DNA of 64,000 nt from Candidatus Desulfaltia sp. (lineage in GTDB: Bacteria > Desulfobacterota > Desulfobacteria > Desulfobacterales > ETH-SRB1), in NCBI GenBank assembly GCA_030656555.1, contig JAUSPN010000045.1:1-64000 (forward strand), given 5' to 3'. Positions within the stretch are counted from its first letter, which is position 1; every line of letters begins with the position of its first letter. The position numbers and the translations under genes were made by a program. The notes under the pieces were generated by a model. The model was not told the DNA's origin, made no database searches, and saw nothing but the letters and a program-made list of their open reading frames with translations. Of this stretch, positions 41,914-50,365 are shown piece by piece.

Positions 41914-42876
41914 CTATAGGTAAGCGCCGTCCTTAAGATACCCGCAATAATCTTTTACCGCTTCTTCCAATGCCATAAATTTACGGGCATACCTGGCTGC
42001 CTTTACTTTGTCCATCTTTGCCTGCGTAAAATACTGGTATTGATTCTTGATATTTTCAGGCATTTCAATATATTCGATAACCGGCTTTATGCCAAGCGCC
42101 GAAAACATCGCCAAGGCAACATCATTCCAGCTGCGCGCCTCTCCTGTCCCTAAGTTATATATGCCGGCCTTCTGCGGATTCTTATAAAAATAATACATTA
42201 CCTCAATTGCATCTTTTACATAAATAAAATCCCTCTTCTGATCTCCTTCCTTATAATCACTGCGGTAAGATTTGAACAAACGCATAGGTATGCCGCTTTT
42301 TAAATCATTAAAACGCTTGCAGATTATGCTCATCATATCTTCTTTGTGGTATTCATTGGGGCCAAAGACATTAAAAAATTTGAAACCCACCATCTTCTTT
42401 ATAAGATTATTCTGCAAGACCCACAAATCAAAAAGCTGTTTTGAATAACCGTACATATTTAAAGGTTTTAAGGAAGGAGCGAGGCTGTCTGCATCATCAT
42501 ACCCTAAAGCGCCGTCTCCGTAAGTGGCTGCGGAGGAAGCATAAATAAAATCTGCTTTCTGGTTAAAAGCCCATGCAGCAAGGCGCTTGGAATATTCATA
42601 ATTATTCTTTAAAAAATAAGCGGCATCATCTAAGACTGTTGAGCTGCAGGCGCCTAAGTGGATAATCTTCTTAACCCCCTTTATCTTGCCTGCCTCAAGA
42701 ACCTGCAGGAATTCATCCTTTTGGATAAAATCTGTGAATTTCTTTCCCAAAAGGTTCTTCCACTTAGGGCCCTTGTCTAAATGGTCTACGACAATAATGT
42801 CAGAGATGCCTTTTTGGTTAAGCTTCCACAAAAAACAGCTTCCGATAAATCCTGCGCCGCCGGTTAAGATAACCAT
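41914..42876 (-). CDS. hldD: ADP-L-glycero-D-manno-heptose 6-epimerase
   Basis: NAD(P)-dependent short-chain epimerase for the LPS heptose precursor. The Rossmann motif GGAGFIG (residues 6-12), YGYSK (Tyr and Lys of the active site) near 142, and the heptose-specific FFNVFGPNEYHK are visible. Length 320 aa is complete. A strong AAAGGAGG ribosome site lies within the junction with the MetE-like fragment. It has no LPS neighbours and lies inside a broken gene, so the copy appears transplanted. Confidence 0.9.
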   Translation of the reverse strand: MVILTGGAGFIGSCFLWKLNQKGISDIIVVDHLDKGPKWKNLLGKKFTDFIQKDEFLQVLEAGKIKGVKKIIHLGACSSTVLDDAAYFLKNNYEYSKRLAAWAFNQKADFIYASSAATYGDGALGYDDADSLAPSLKPLNMYGYSKQLFDLWVLQNNLIKKMVGFKFFNVFGPNEYHKEDMMSIICKRFNDLKSGIPMRLFKSYRSDYKEGDQKRDFIYVKDAIEVMYYFYKNPQKAGIYNLGTGEARSWNDVALAMFSALGIKPVIEYIEMPENIKNQYQYFTQAKMDKVKAARYARKFMALEEAVKDYCGYLKDGAYL

Positions 42877-42892
42877 TTAACCTCCTTTATTT

Positions 42893-43520
42893 TTATAGTT
42901 ATGACCTTCTTTCTTTCAAGAGGCAGATATGCCGAGCCAAAACTGGCTAAATACGGCTCATCGTAAAAAATAACTGGTATTTTGCCTGTTTTTTTTATCT
43001 CCTTTGCCTGCCATATCCCCTTCATGGCAAGACCCTTTAGAATAACATCGGACATCACATCATCGTGAATAAGAGCCCTTCCATTTTTTCCCTGGATTGA
43101 AGATAAAAATGTAATAGGCCCTATAACCTGCCCCTTAATGAATTGGTTCTGTTTGTTTTTTGATTTCTCAAGTAATGCGTAAAATCCTTTTGCGTAATCT
43201 GAAGTTATCTTAAAATATTCATAAGAGTCATGGATCAGATGGTCATAAAACTCCAACAGTTTTTCTTCTTTGTTTACAGAATCGTCATAGTAAATATGTT
43301 CTTTCTCTAAATTAGATTTAAGGCATGGCAGGTTTTTGCTACACTGTAGAAACATATTTTCTCTTGCATCTATTTTGGTAACCTGGGGACAGTAAGGTAT
43401 GTCTGGAAATTTATTGAGTATCAATTCGCAAATATAATCAACATCTTTATGAGGCACACTACCAATTCCTGTAACCTTGCAATCTACATTTAAAAGCCTG
43501 TTTACCATAGTATTCTGCAT
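42893..43520 (-). pseudogene. 5' part of a short MetE-like (core-MetE) methionine synthase
   Basis: About 209 residues match the N-terminal two thirds of short cobalamin-independent methionine-synthase-like proteins: VTGIGSVPHKDVDYICELIL, FIKGQVIGPITFLSSIQG and FYDEPYLASFGSAYLPLERK. The match ends at KKVI near 42893; the frame reads on into the hldD leader and stops at 42864. The missing part with the zinc site lies at 41278-41460. It begins six bases after the homocysteine methyltransferase gene, in the same operon. Confidence 0.82.
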
Positions 43521-43526
43521 TTATAT

Positions 43527-44954
43527 TTATCCCTTCTGATCTTGATTAGTGGCATATTTTACCTCGCATCTTCTTTTAACCGGAGGGCCAAACACAACTT
43601 TAGCCATCTCTTTTATATGCGCTGGTGTAGTTCCGCAACAACCACCTATTATGTTCACACCTGAATTCTTAAAATGCTCAGCATATTCTCTAAAGTATTC
43701 AGGATTTACCGAACATTCAGAAGAACCATCCCTATATCGAGGCAATCCTGCATTAGGCTGAACTGAAACCATACCTGTAAATGAACTGGGAATAGATTTT
43801 AAAAGTTCGAGCATCTTCCGTGGACCTAAAGAGCAATTTAATCCAACTACATCAGCGCCAAGGCGTTTTAACTCTTCAAACGATTCTGCTAATTTATCGC
43901 CGTAAACAGTCTTTCCTTCATCGGTAAAAGTCACCTGGCATATTATCGGGATATCGGCTATTTCTCTACACACAAGAACTGCCTCTTTTGCTTCTAAAAA
44001 ACTTGCCATAGTCTCTAACATTATAATGTCAACACCACCATCTATAAGGGCTTGGATTTGTTCGCTAAAAGCGTTATGGGCTTCAACAAGAGACAATTTG
44101 CCATACGGGCTTATTGACCTTCCTAAAGGACCAACTGAGCCTGCCACAAATACTCTGCCCCCTGAAGATTCTTTAGCAATCCTTGCTCCCGCAAGATTTA
44201 TTTCTCTAACCTTATCAACCAATCCATATTCAGCCAGCTTAAATTTATTTGCGGCAAAGGTATTGGTTTCTATCATTTTAGCTCCAGCTTCGATGTATTC
44301 CTCATGAACTTTCTTCACGATTTCTGAATCAGTAAGATTCAGGGATTCGCAACAAATTGAAGCATCAAAACCTTTGGTTATTAAATATGTTCCCATCGCG
44401 CCATCGGCAAGTAAAACCTCTTTGCTTAATGCCTCAAGGAATCCATTGCGTTTCCTTTTTCCTGTTTTAGTTTCTTCCCGGATTTCTTTATCAAAATAAT
44501 ATCCTCTTTTTAAATTCTCATCCCTGACGTTTTCATATTCCTTATCCACATCAATTTTTCTTTCCCTCAAGAGCCTTTCCATCATTTCAACGCTATGCTC
44601 AAAATCCACAAATTCGTTAAGCCATATTCCAGGCTTATCTTCATTTCCCGCCATTTTTGTCTTAAAGTCATTGAATTCCTGGTTAATTTTATCAAACTGC
44701 TCTGTAAACCCATAGGCAGTTTTAATTCTTGGGAAGCGAAAAAAGCTTGATAACGTTTCCTTAAAATGTCTTTTAAAGATTAGTTTATCTACATACCAGA
44801 ATACACAGGCAAGGCAAAATTGATTCAGTAGAAAGGCAGGAATTGTGTGTATTCCAATGATATCAGAAAATAAAAACTGAACCATTGCTCCTGCAATACC
44901 TGACATAATTACCCATCTTCCAAAAACATAAAAAACCCACTCTCGAGAAAACAT
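43527..44954 (-). CDS. Homocysteine S-methyltransferase domain fused to an N-terminal membrane domain
   Basis: Residues about 170-465 are a homocysteine methyltransferase barrel with LLADGAMGTYL, the first zinc Cys in GLNCSLG and the Cys pair in GGCCGTTPAHI. This is the same module as the N-terminal part of MetH. The first about 65 residues hold two hydrophobic segments (VIMSGIAGAMVQFLFSDIIG and PAFLLNQFCLACVFWYV), followed by a charged helical linker to about 165. I do not recognise this N-terminal part. The start has AGGAGG upstream, so the fusion is genuine as read. It follows metE. Confidence 0.85.
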   Translation of the reverse strand: MFSREWVFYVFGRWVIMSGIAGAMVQFLFSDIIGIHTIPAFLLNQFCLACVFWYVDKLIFKRHFKETLSSFFRFPRIKTAYGFTEQFDKINQEFNDFKTKMAGNEDKPGIWLNEFVDFEHSVEMMERLLRERKIDVDKEYENVRDENLKRGYYFDKEIREETKTGKRKRNGFLEALSKEVLLADGAMGTYLITKGFDASICCESLNLTDSEIVKKVHEEYIEAGAKMIETNTFAANKFKLAEYGLVDKVREINLAGARIAKESSGGRVFVAGSVGPLGRSISPYGKLSLVEAHNAFSEQIQALIDGGVDIIMLETMASFLEAKEAVLVCREIADIPIICQVTFTDEGKTVYGDKLAESFEELKRLGADVVGLNCSLGPRKMLELLKSIPSSFTGMVSVQPNAGLPRYRDGSSECSVNPEYFREYAEHFKNSGVNIIGGCCGTTPAHIKEMAKVVFGPPVKRRCEVKYATNQDQKG

Positions 44955-45014
44955 TTTATCCCTGCCTCCTTGTTTTTTTAGCCAATTCTACTTTTTTTAA
45001 TGCAGCTAAAGATC

Positions 45015-47297
45015 TCATCTTCTTTCTTTAAGATCTTTTCTTACCTGTTTAACTGCAAACGCCATATTTTTTAAACTTGGTTTTACTTCTTCCCATTTTC
45101 TTGTTTTTAAACCACAATCAGGATTTATCCACAACTGTTTCTGGGGAAGCACTTCAAGCAGCGCATTGATTTGTTTAACTATTTCATCAATTCCCGGGAC
45201 TCTTGGAGAATGGATATCATAAACTCCAGGCCCCACTTCTTGTTTATAGCCAATTGCCTTAAAGACTTTAAGAAGTTCATTCCCACTTCTGGCGGTCTCT
45301 ATTGAAATGACGTCAGCATCCATTGCTTCTATAGTCTTTATGATATCATTAAACTCGCTGTAACACATATGCGTGTGTATTTGAGTTTCCATTTTAGCCG
45401 GACTAACAACGATTTTAAAGCTTCTTACAGCCCACTCCTCATAATCAGGAATATTATCCTTTCTTAAAGGATATCCCTCTTTAAATGCTGCTTCATCAAT
45501 CTGAATGATTTTAATTCCAGCATTTTGAAGATCAGTTACTTCATCACTTAAAGCAACTGCGATCTGCTCTGAAACAACACTTCGCGGCAAATCATCCCTT
45601 ACAAAAGACCAGTTTAAAATCGTAACCGGGCCTGTAAGCATTCCTTTTACAATCTTTTCAGTTTTACTCTGAGCATATGTGATCCATTTAACAGTCATAG
45701 GCTCAGGCCTGCTGATATCTCCATAAATTACAGGAGGTTTTACGCATCTGCTTCCATAACTTTGAACCCATCCGTTTTTTGTAAATCCAAATCCATCGAG
45801 CATTTCGCCAAAATACTCGACCATATCATTCCTCTCCGGTTCACCGTGCACCAACACGTCAAGTCCAATTTCTTCCTGAAAAGCAATACAATTATCGATA
45901 TATTCTTTAATCCCGGTTTCATAAAATTCTTTTGAGATGTTGTTATTTTTATAATCTCTTCTTAATTTCCGAATTTCCGGTGTTTGTGGAAAACTGCCGA
46001 TTGTAGTCGCAGCCAGTTCAGGATATTTTAAAACAGCTTTCTGAGCTTTTATTCTGTCTTCAAATTTATCGGTTCTTTCCTTTTTTACAAGATTTTTCAA
46101 TCTGGACTGGACCGCGTTATTGTGGATTTTTAAGGAAACTCCTTTCTTTTCAATCACATCTTTGTTGGCAATTGCTTTTTGTTTATCTCCTTCACATAAT
46201 TTTACACCATGAAAAAGTTTGGAAATCAAATTAACTTCATCAAGTTTTTCCATTGCAAATGATAACCAGGTTTTTAAATCGTCATCTAAATTATCTTCGT
46301 ATTTCAGAGAATATGGCACATGCAGAAGTGAACAGCTGCTTGATACGATTATATTTTCCTTGTTGACCTTTTCTGAAATTTTATTTAACAGCGCTATGCT
46401 TTTTTCAAAATTATTTACCCAGATATTTCGTCCATCGACGACTCCGGCAATCAGCTTTTTATCTTTTAGAGTTTCAATTCCATTAAGATTTTGTTTTCCG
46501 TATATAAAATCTAAACCAATCCCCCATATTGGAGTATCGATTAAAATATTTGTGGCTTCATTTGAATGCTCAAAATAGGTTGCAACTATGATTTTTACAT
46601 TGTCCGCGCATTTAGTTAATTCAGAATAAGCTTTTTTTAATAGATTTAATTCATTTGAACTTGTATCTTTAACAAAAACAGGTTCATCAAACTGAACATA
46701 AACATTATCATCCAACTCGCTGATCTGTCTTATCAGCTCCTTATATATCGGAAGAACTTTATCAAACAATTGATATGTGCCACCTGTTTCATCAACTCTC
46801 TTTGACAGCGCTAAAAATGTAACAGGCCCTACTATATTTATTTTTGTTTTTATACCGATCTCTTTTGCTTCATTATATTCGTCTAAAATTTTATCTGCAT
46901 TTAAACTGTATTCATCTTTACTGCTAAGCTCAGGCACAATGTAATGATAATTTGTGTTAAACCATTTTGTCATTTCCATGGCGACACAATCTTTATTGCC
47001 TCTTGCCATTGTAAAATAGCGCTCCGTTTCATCGGCAATACTTCGAAATCTCTCTGGAATAGCGTTCAGCATAATAACGGTATCCAGCATATTGTCATAC
47101 CAGCTAAAATCGTTACTGCTGATTAAATCAATTCCTGACTCTTTTTGATAATTCCAATGTCTGATTTTGAGTTCGTGTGAAGTTTTTTCAAGCTCAGACA
47201 GGCTGATTTTTCCTGTCCAGAAACTTTCTAATGCTTTTTTTAATTCTCTTTGTTCTCCAATCCTGGGAAATCCTGTTATACTTGTTTTAATCTCCAT
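45015..47297 (-). CDS. metE: Cobalamin-independent methionine synthase
   Basis: MetE transfers a methyl group from methyl-tetrahydrofolate triglutamate to homocysteine using zinc and no B12. At 760 aa it is the full two-barrel form. C-terminal zinc ligands are visible: the His and Cys of HTHMCYSE, the Glu of SIETARSG and the Cys of NPDCGLKTRKW. The start is at 47297 with AGGAG upstream. A compact cobalamin riboswitch and a hairpin abutting the Shine-Dalgarno precede it, so B12 should switch it off. It lies downstream of cobO copy 2. Confidence 0.96.
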   Translation of the reverse strand: MEIKTSITGFPRIGEQRELKKALESFWTGKISLSELEKTSHELKIRHWNYQKESGIDLISSNDFSWYDNMLDTVIMLNAIPERFRSIADETERYFTMARGNKDCVAMEMTKWFNTNYHYIVPELSSKDEYSLNADKILDEYNEAKEIGIKTKINIVGPVTFLALSKRVDETGGTYQLFDKVLPIYKELIRQISELDDNVYVQFDEPVFVKDTSSNELNLLKKAYSELTKCADNVKIIVATYFEHSNEATNILIDTPIWGIGLDFIYGKQNLNGIETLKDKKLIAGVVDGRNIWVNNFEKSIALLNKISEKVNKENIIVSSSCSLLHVPYSLKYEDNLDDDLKTWLSFAMEKLDEVNLISKLFHGVKLCEGDKQKAIANKDVIEKKGVSLKIHNNAVQSRLKNLVKKERTDKFEDRIKAQKAVLKYPELAATTIGSFPQTPEIRKLRRDYKNNNISKEFYETGIKEYIDNCIAFQEEIGLDVLVHGEPERNDMVEYFGEMLDGFGFTKNGWVQSYGSRCVKPPVIYGDISRPEPMTVKWITYAQSKTEKIVKGMLTGPVTILNWSFVRDDLPRSVVSEQIAVALSDEVTDLQNAGIKIIQIDEAAFKEGYPLRKDNIPDYEEWAVRSFKIVVSPAKMETQIHTHMCYSEFNDIIKTIEAMDADVISIETARSGNELLKVFKAIGYKQEVGPGVYDIHSPRVPGIDEIVKQINALLEVLPQKQLWINPDCGLKTRKWEEVKPSLKNMAFAVKQVRKDLKERR

Positions 47298-47303
47298 TTA
47301 CTT

Positions 47304-47327
47304 CTCCTTTTTGTTTACGCGACAAAA
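47304..47327 (-). promoter_or_regulatory. Hairpin abutting the metE Shine-Dalgarno
   Basis: On the minus strand TTTTGT-CGCGTAA-ACAAAA forms a small hairpin (47309-47327) directly followed by AGGAG (47304-47308) and then the ATG at 47297. Its loop CGCG could pair with the CGCG in the loop of a hairpin (ACAC...GTGT) inside the upstream riboswitch, a kissing-loop layout known in cobalamin riboswitches. Confidence 0.6.
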
Positions 47328-47335
47328 TTGATTTT

Positions 47336-47441
47336 CAACTATCATAGTATTCGGACTTTTAGCTCGTCATCATATGACCTCTAAACACCGTAGCGCGACT
47401 GTGTCTGATTCTCACAGACTTCCCCATTTCTATGATAGTTG
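47336..47441 (-). promoter_or_regulatory. Compact class-II-like cobalamin riboswitch of metE
   Basis: A perfect 12-bp closing stem CAACTATCATAG/CTATGATAGTTG encloses about 80 bases. The enclosed sequence contains GGGGAAGTCTGTGAGAATC, a cobalamin-box-like GTCGCGCTACGGTG and a 3' AGTCCGAATAC. The spacing and the CCGAAT 3' core resemble the short class-II cobalamin riboswitches (methyl- or hydroxocobalamin type, for example env8) rather than the long AdoCbl class seen elsewhere in this window. It ends 38 bases before metE. Confidence 0.75.
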
Positions 47442-47484
47442 CGAGTACACTTTCCATAAGAAAGTTTTCATTCTTATACATATA

Positions 47485-48000
47485 TTACTTCTCAATCCCC
47501 TCCCTTGCCTGCACGCCCTTCTGATAGTAATGTTTGATCTCCTTCATCTCCGTTACCAGGTCAGCCTTTTCGATAATCCGAGGGTCTGCCTTTCTGCCTG
47601 TAATAACCAGTTCAACATTTTCCGGCCTTGCCTGTATGAAATCCAGCAGATCATCTACGGAAAAGAGATTATAATAGGTGGCAATATTGGCCTCATCAAG
47701 GATGATCATCTGATACTTGCCGGAGCACATAATCTCCTTGACCTCTTTAAGACCTTCCTGCGCGGCTTGAATATCTTCCTTCTCAGGTTCTTTATAGATA
47801 AAGCAGTCCCTGCCGTATTGTTTCAGTGTAATAAACTCTGACAGCTTTGCCAGGCTATAGAGCTCACTGTACTTCATTCCCTTGACAAACTGGGCAATAT
47901 ATACTTTTAAGCCTGCGCCGGCGGCGCGCAGAGCAAGTCCGAAAGCCGCAGTTGTTTTGCCTTTACCATTGCCTGTGTAAACCTGGATGTATCCTTTCAT
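47485..48000 (-). CDS. cobO: Corrinoid adenosyltransferase, copy 2
   Basis: A 171-aa ATP:corrinoid adenosyltransferase with P-loop GNGKGKTT (10-17) and ILDEAN. It differs from copy 1 (17123-17638) at about 15 residues, mostly conservative. The start at 48000 is set by GGAGG eight bases upstream, exactly as in copy 1. It follows a class-I cobalamin riboswitch and terminator directly, without btuB, and precedes the metE riboswitch on the same strand. Confidence 0.93.
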   Translation of the reverse strand: MKGYIQVYTGNGKGKTTAAFGLALRAAGAGLKVYIAQFVKGMKYSELYSLAKLSEFITLKQYGRDCFIYKEPEKEDIQAAQEGLKEVKEIMCSGKYQMIILDEANIATYYNLFSVDDLLDFIQARPENVELVITGRKADPRIIEKADLVTEMKEIKHYYQKGVQAREGIEK

Positions 48001-48038
48001 CACTTCCTCCAAACAATTTATAACCTTCCGACGTATAT

Positions 48039-48076
48039 AAAAAAATCCCCGAACCGATATTAAATCGATCCGGGGA
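48039..48076 (-). terminator. Intrinsic terminator before cobO copy 2
   Basis: On the minus strand ATCCCCGGATCGATTTAATA and its partner ATCGGTTCGGGGAT form a stem followed by a T-run. Except for a few bases it equals the terminator at 19916-19955. Confidence 0.88.
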
Positions 48077-48140
48077 TGTCCCTTTTTTCCTTTGGATCTA
48101 CTAAGGCCTATTTCCAGTCCTCGAAGATAAAGCCCATAGC

Positions 48141-48325
48141 TCAGGCAGGTTTTCTGACTCTCCCTCCTTATTAGCAGCCTTCCCGCTCCAAGCTGATTAG
48201 AACAGTGGCATCTTATTGCTAAAAAGGTTCCCTTTTTAAATAAGAAAAAAGAGGAGGATTACAGCGGCGGGCCCGTCCCTGATTTACACAGGGTTCCCTA
48301 TTAAGCTCAATATGAGCACCTAAAC
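48141..48325 (-). promoter_or_regulatory. Cobalamin riboswitch of cobO copy 2
   Basis: Class-I cobalamin riboswitch with TTAATAGGGAACCCTGTGTA, the box GGCCCGCCGCTGTAATCC, GGGAAGGC and AGTCAGAAAACCTGCCTGA on the minus strand. The 5' half is almost identical to the btuB-distal switch at 20066-20246; the variable hairpin in the middle differs. Confidence 0.92.
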
Positions 48326-48381
48326 TATATTTATTTTTTTAAACTATTTATATTATGGAATCAAGAATTTTTTCTGCAATC

Positions 48382-48517
48382 AAGCTTGACAATCTCGTAA
48401 AAAGTCCAAAAATACGTCATTTTGAGCGAAGCAAAGCAATCTCGTATAAGATAAGTGCTTATATTTATTAGATTGGCAATAACTTGGAAAATGACTTTTT
48501 ACGAGTTCATCAAGCTT
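48382..48517. repeat. MITE-like inverted repeat, short relative of the 13242 element
   Basis: AAGCTTGACAATCTCGTAAA continuing AAGTC (48382-48406) faces GACTTTTTACGAG continuing TTCATCAAGCTT (48493-48517), with four or so mismatches. The interior of about 85 bases has no coding potential and is unrelated to that of the 13242 element apart from GAGCGAAGC/ATCTCGT words. Confidence 0.75.
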
Positions 48518-48564
48518 CAAGTGTGATTAAATTTAAAGAAGGCAGCTGTTTAATGGTTTAAATT

Positions 48565-50118
48565 TCAAACTTTGTTTATGATCTCAGCCACAGGGAGTGT
48601 AACTATATCCATAAACTTAATGTATCTTTTATCGGCAGGATCGAGCAGATCCATGACACGCGAGTAAGTACTTTTGACGAATATATCCTTGCCATGCTCT
48701 TTACGCATGATACCAAAATCAATATTATTGAGTTCTTCATGGCTCAGTTTGTTTAGAAAATTTTTTGTTGCCCAAATGGATCCAAAACGTGCTAAATCGG
48801 ATAACCTGCCGGCATAATTGATGGTATCCCCAAGTGCTGTATATTCTATTACCGAAGTGCGTATGCTCCCAAAAAATTCTTTGCCTTCATTAATACCGAT
48901 GTTCAGATAAAGGGCGTTCGTCCATTTTTTACGCAGTTTCCATTCATTGCTAAATTCAGTCATTTTTTTCCTCAGTTCAAGAGCACAATTAATGGCATCT
49001 AAAATATAATTAGATCCTGGTTTCTTTATAAAGTAATACAAAAATCCATCACCTGAATGCTTACCATGAATACCCTGGTGTTTTTCAAAGGAAACTGCCA
49101 AAGTTTTCCAGAGCTGATTAATTAACTCAAAATATTCGAAAGGGGGCAACTCTGCACTGATTTTAACTGAATCTTGAATATCCGCCACAAGCACACAGAG
49201 TGAAACCATAGAAGGCATGCGTTGTCCAAGCAATTCATTTATTACTCTTTGTCGGTTAAATAATAATTGCCTTATCTCGTCATCATCGCTATCAGAAGGA
49301 ATATATACAAAGAATATACCTTCTCTAAAAAACAAGGTATAGATTTCATATTGTTCCACCGATTCATTCTGCTTAACAAATTTGATATGATTTTTGTTTA
49401 CGACGTTTTCTGCAGAAGTTGGATGGTCATCGTAAATCTTTTCTAAAAAGCTGACAGTACTTTCAGAAATCCCATCATATAGCTCTGGTATAATATTTTT
49501 AGGAAATATGGGCTTTAAAGATGCCAGGTGGAAAGTCACTATTTCCTCCCAGTTCCGAACATTGCTGTGGAATTCCCAATCAAATAGTAATTTAAAAACG
49601 TTTCTCGATTCTGAATCATCTATTAATCTTATCGGACGTTTAAAAATCTGATCCTCGGCTTCGCGATTTATCCACTCTATTTCAAAGTTTCGGTTGATTA
49701 AATAAGCCGGAGACTTAATATTTTCTAAAGTTAATTTTATAACTTCGTCAGCGGCTCTAATACTCCTGTTGGGTTTTTCTGATACAGAAGTCCTATCCTT
49801 TTTGAGTTGGTTTTGGACTGTGTGATTGTCCTTGGTGGATTCATCATTTAACGGCATATTTATAAAGCTCTTCACGATTTCATCCATAGATCGCCCCTCC
49901 TGTTTTAGACGCTTTACTATCTCGATACGTTCAAATACAGTTTTGGGAAAGTGTCCGATTCTCTTTGTACTTTTTTGTGTATAAGCTGGTTTCTTAACAA
50001 CAGGCTTTGGTATAATACCAGCCTTAATGTAATTATTAAGTGTTGCTCTTGAAATATCTGTTTTTAATAGTATTTGTTTGCTTGTAACCCAATTTTCGTC
50101 GTCTGAATTAAACATCAT
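48565..50118 (-). CDS. MerR-like DNA-binding domain fused to a class III nucleotide cyclase
   Basis: Residues about 10-100 look like a MerR-type winged helix (SKQILLKTDISRATLNNYIK and FERIEIVKRLKQEGRSMDEI). About 130-290 is a PAS-like sensor (NIKSPAYLINRNFEIEWIN). About 305-500 is a class III cyclase with both metal aspartates (VLVADIQDS and HSGDGFLYYF) and the NYAGRL transition-state segment. It therefore probably makes cAMP or cGMP and may bind DNA itself. Length 517 aa. It is adjacent to the cobO riboswitch and cobT but shows no B12-binding domain. Confidence 0.8.
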   Translation of the reverse strand: MMFNSDDENWVTSKQILLKTDISRATLNNYIKAGIIPKPVVKKPAYTQKSTKRIGHFPKTVFERIEIVKRLKQEGRSMDEIVKSFINMPLNDESTKDNHTVQNQLKKDRTSVSEKPNRSIRAADEVIKLTLENIKSPAYLINRNFEIEWINREAEDQIFKRPIRLIDDSESRNVFKLLFDWEFHSNVRNWEEIVTFHLASLKPIFPKNIIPELYDGISESTVSFLEKIYDDHPTSAENVVNKNHIKFVKQNESVEQYEIYTLFFREGIFFVYIPSDSDDDEIRQLLFNRQRVINELLGQRMPSMVSLCVLVADIQDSVKISAELPPFEYFELINQLWKTLAVSFEKHQGIHGKHSGDGFLYYFIKKPGSNYILDAINCALELRKKMTEFSNEWKLRKKWTNALYLNIGINEGKEFFGSIRTSVIEYTALGDTINYAGRLSDLARFGSIWATKNFLNKLSHEELNNIDFGIMRKEHGKDIFVKSTYSRVMDLLDPADKRYIKFMDIVTLPVAEIINKV

Positions 50119-50198
50119 AACAGCAACCTATGTTTTTACTTTATTAACTGTCTAACTCACTGTCCCTGTGTCTAAATAAATCGTCTGTATTTTCTCTG

Positions 50199-50225
50199 TT
50201 TATACACTAAAAAATAGTTTGTCAA
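50199..50225 (-). promoter_or_regulatory. Possible promoter of the cyclase gene
   Basis: Minus strand TTGACA (50220-50225) and TATAAA (50199-50204) with a 15-base spacer, shorter than ideal. The AT-rich stretch lies about 80 bases before the start. Confidence 0.4.
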
Positions 50226-50365
50226 GTATTATTTATACTGTATAATTAAAGGTAAATTCCGGGGATATACTTTGACCACGTAAGAGTTGATGAACCAGCA
50301 AAGAAGTTATTAATGAGAGAAAGAAGCGGGTTGGCTAAAGATGCGGCCTGTTGGTTTACAAAGGT

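Larger units (their letters stand above)
48001..48564. other. Leader region of cobO copy 2
   Basis: This 564-base gap contains the terminator (48039-48076), the cobalamin riboswitch (48141-48325), a conserved AAACTATTTATATTATGGAA block also found upstream of the btuB switches, and a MITE-like inverted repeat (48382-48517). The block includes TTGATTCC and TATAAATA on the minus strand and may hold the promoter, but I cannot fix its boxes. No ORF is called. Confidence 0.65.
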
